In this document: in pieces, positions 63,608 through 64,000 of the stretch | Layout of the letters: each line of letters begins with the position of its first letter | Numbering within the stretch: the first letter of the stretch is position 1 | NCBI RefSeq assembly: GCF_039534975.1 | Contig: NZ_BAAAWH010000001.1 | Span: forward strand, 2,542,001 to 2,606,000 | Origin: Microbacterium terregens | Lineage (GTDB): Bacteria > Actinomycetota > Actinomycetes > Actinomycetales > Microbacteriaceae | Length of the DNA: 64,000 nucleotides | Direction of reading: 5' to 3' | Position numbers and translations under genes: made by a program | Notes under the pieces: model-generated | What the model was told of the DNA's origin: nothing | The model's database searches: none | What the model saw: the letters and a program-made list of their open reading frames with translations, nothing else

Positions 63608-63679
63608 CTCCGCCGCCAGGATTCGAACCTAGACCTAACAGCTCCAAAGGCTGTCGTGCTGCCATTACACCACGGCGGA
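63608..63679 (-). tRNA. tRNA-Gln (anticodon UUG)
   Basis: A 72-nt cloverleaf: acceptor TCCGCCG/CGGCGGA with discriminator G, and anticodon arm ACAGC-CTTTGGA-GCTGT giving anticodon UUG (codon CAA). The T-arm contains GGTTCGAATCC. The typical tRNA-Gln U1-A72 pair is present. CCA is not encoded. The glmU ATG begins 2 nt beyond the discriminator base, so tRNA 3' processing would leave a near-leaderless glmU mRNA. Confidence 0.95.
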
Positions 63680-63922
63680 CCGCGGCCCCCGCCTGCAGAG
63701 GGGGCGGCCGCCCGATAAGTCTGCCAGACGCCCGCTCGGCGTCCGCGTGTCGCCTTCGCAGTCCTGCGCCTGCGCGCCGCGCGACGTCGAACGCCGGGGC
63801 GATATCGCCCGCCACGGCAGCCGCGGCGCGCGCGGCCGCAGGAACTCCCCGAGTTTCGACGGCAGCCGACCCGCACCTCGACGGATCTCGTGTGGTCGGG
63901 CGGCGTGCCGACGGCCGACCAC

Positions 63923-63928
63923 GATAAT
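63923..63928 (+). promoter_or_regulatory. -10-like element GATAAT before the MarR-type gene
   Basis: GATAAT ends 6 nt before the ATG at 63935. The 255-bp stretch 63680-63934 between tRNA-Gln and this gene holds GC-rich short inverted repeats but no gene that I can support. Confidence 0.4.
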
Positions 63929-63934
63929 GAGGAC

Positions 63935-64000
63935 ATGGCTCAGGAGACGGACGAGGTCGACCGGATCGTCGGCGCGTGGACGACGCAGCGGCCCGACCTC
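63935..64000 (+). CDS. Start of a probable MarR-family regulator (cut by window)
   Basis: Only 22 codons are visible before the right edge: MAQETDEVDRIVGAWTTQRP and two more. The pattern D-R-I-V-x-A-W near residue 10 is common at the N-terminus of actinobacterial MarR-family transcription factors. The leaderless-type GATAAT supports the start. The assignment rests on a very short stretch and could be wrong. Confidence 0.45.
   Translation, partial: MAQETDEVDRIVGAWTTQRPDL

Noticed and set aside
63607..63936. In-frame N-terminal extension of glmU
   Set aside because: The extension would translate the tRNA-Gln gene and its flank; GlmU similarity begins at 63606.

Overview
This window looks like a chromosomal segment of a high-GC actinobacterium of the family Microbacteriaceae, most likely Microbacterium or a close relative. 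The evidence is the very high GC content, frequent GTG starts, actinobacterial families (DUF4245, DUF4307, DUF501, DUF222-HNH, PhoH2 with a PIN domain) and gene order. From memory, that order echoes two Mycobacterium tuberculosis neighbourhoods: greA/DUF4307/hlyIII/cis-prenyltransferase/phoH2/fum/DUF4245/xseBA, and pth/rplY/prs/glmU/mfd/mazG/eno/divIC/DUF501. I see no rRNA, CRISPR array, insertion sequence or phage module.

Layout. 1-6.4 kb: xseA (cut by the window edge), xseB, DUF4245, beta-carbonic anhydrase, fumC and a two-component system. 6.4-15.7 kb: a secreted protein, PIN-PhoH, a class V aminotransferase, a cis-prenyltransferase whose 3' end is tandemly triplicated, hemolysin III, small membrane proteins, greA, ilvA and an AI-2E-type permease. 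15.8-23.4 kb: two winged-helix YcaQ-like proteins flanking a membrane-anchored protein, htpX and lemA, a sugar-lactone oxidase and a D-threonine-aldolase-like enzyme. 23.4-29.8 kb: a tRNA with UAA anticodon and a partly duplicated 3' flank, NDH-2, a membrane subtilase, DUF501, divIC, enolase and an O-methyltransferase. 29.8-36.8 kb: hisS, mazG, nhaA, ppc, a mini zinc ribbon and a gamma-carbonic anhydrase. 36.8-41 kb: a DUF222-HNH gene behind a less GC-rich leader, a broken DUF2652 gene and an MFS transporter fused to a cyclic-nucleotide-binding domain. 41-47.2 kb: mfd, a proline-rich membrane protein, rplY and pth. 47.2-53 kb: gntK, gnd, a berberine-bridge-type oxidase, corA and an SDR. 53-58.3 kb: a PhoP/PhoR-like pair converging on a flavin-based electron-transfer operon (FMN-binding lipoprotein, ApbE, RnfD/NqrB-FNR fusion). 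58.4-64 kb: a P-type ATPase, prs, glmU, tRNA-Gln and the start of a MarR-type regulator.

How the genes work together. Most are housekeeping: central carbon (fumC, eno, ppc, gnd, gntK), cell-wall precursors (glmU, cis-prenyltransferase), translation (hisS, pth, rplY, two tRNAs), repair (xseAB, mfd, YcaQ-like) and nucleotide supply (prs, mazG). Many are joined by 4-nt ATGA/GTGA overlaps. About twenty starts have a TAnnnT-like hexamer ending 6-7 nt before the start codon, the signature of leaderless transcripts, and I used it to choose several starts. The points most worth a second look are the unusual UAA tRNA, the two 3'-end duplications, tRNA-Gln abutting the glmU start codon, the 11-bp-phased direct repeats in front of both the PhoP-like regulator and the flavin operon, and the cNMP-domain transporter beside a decayed cyclase-like gene.
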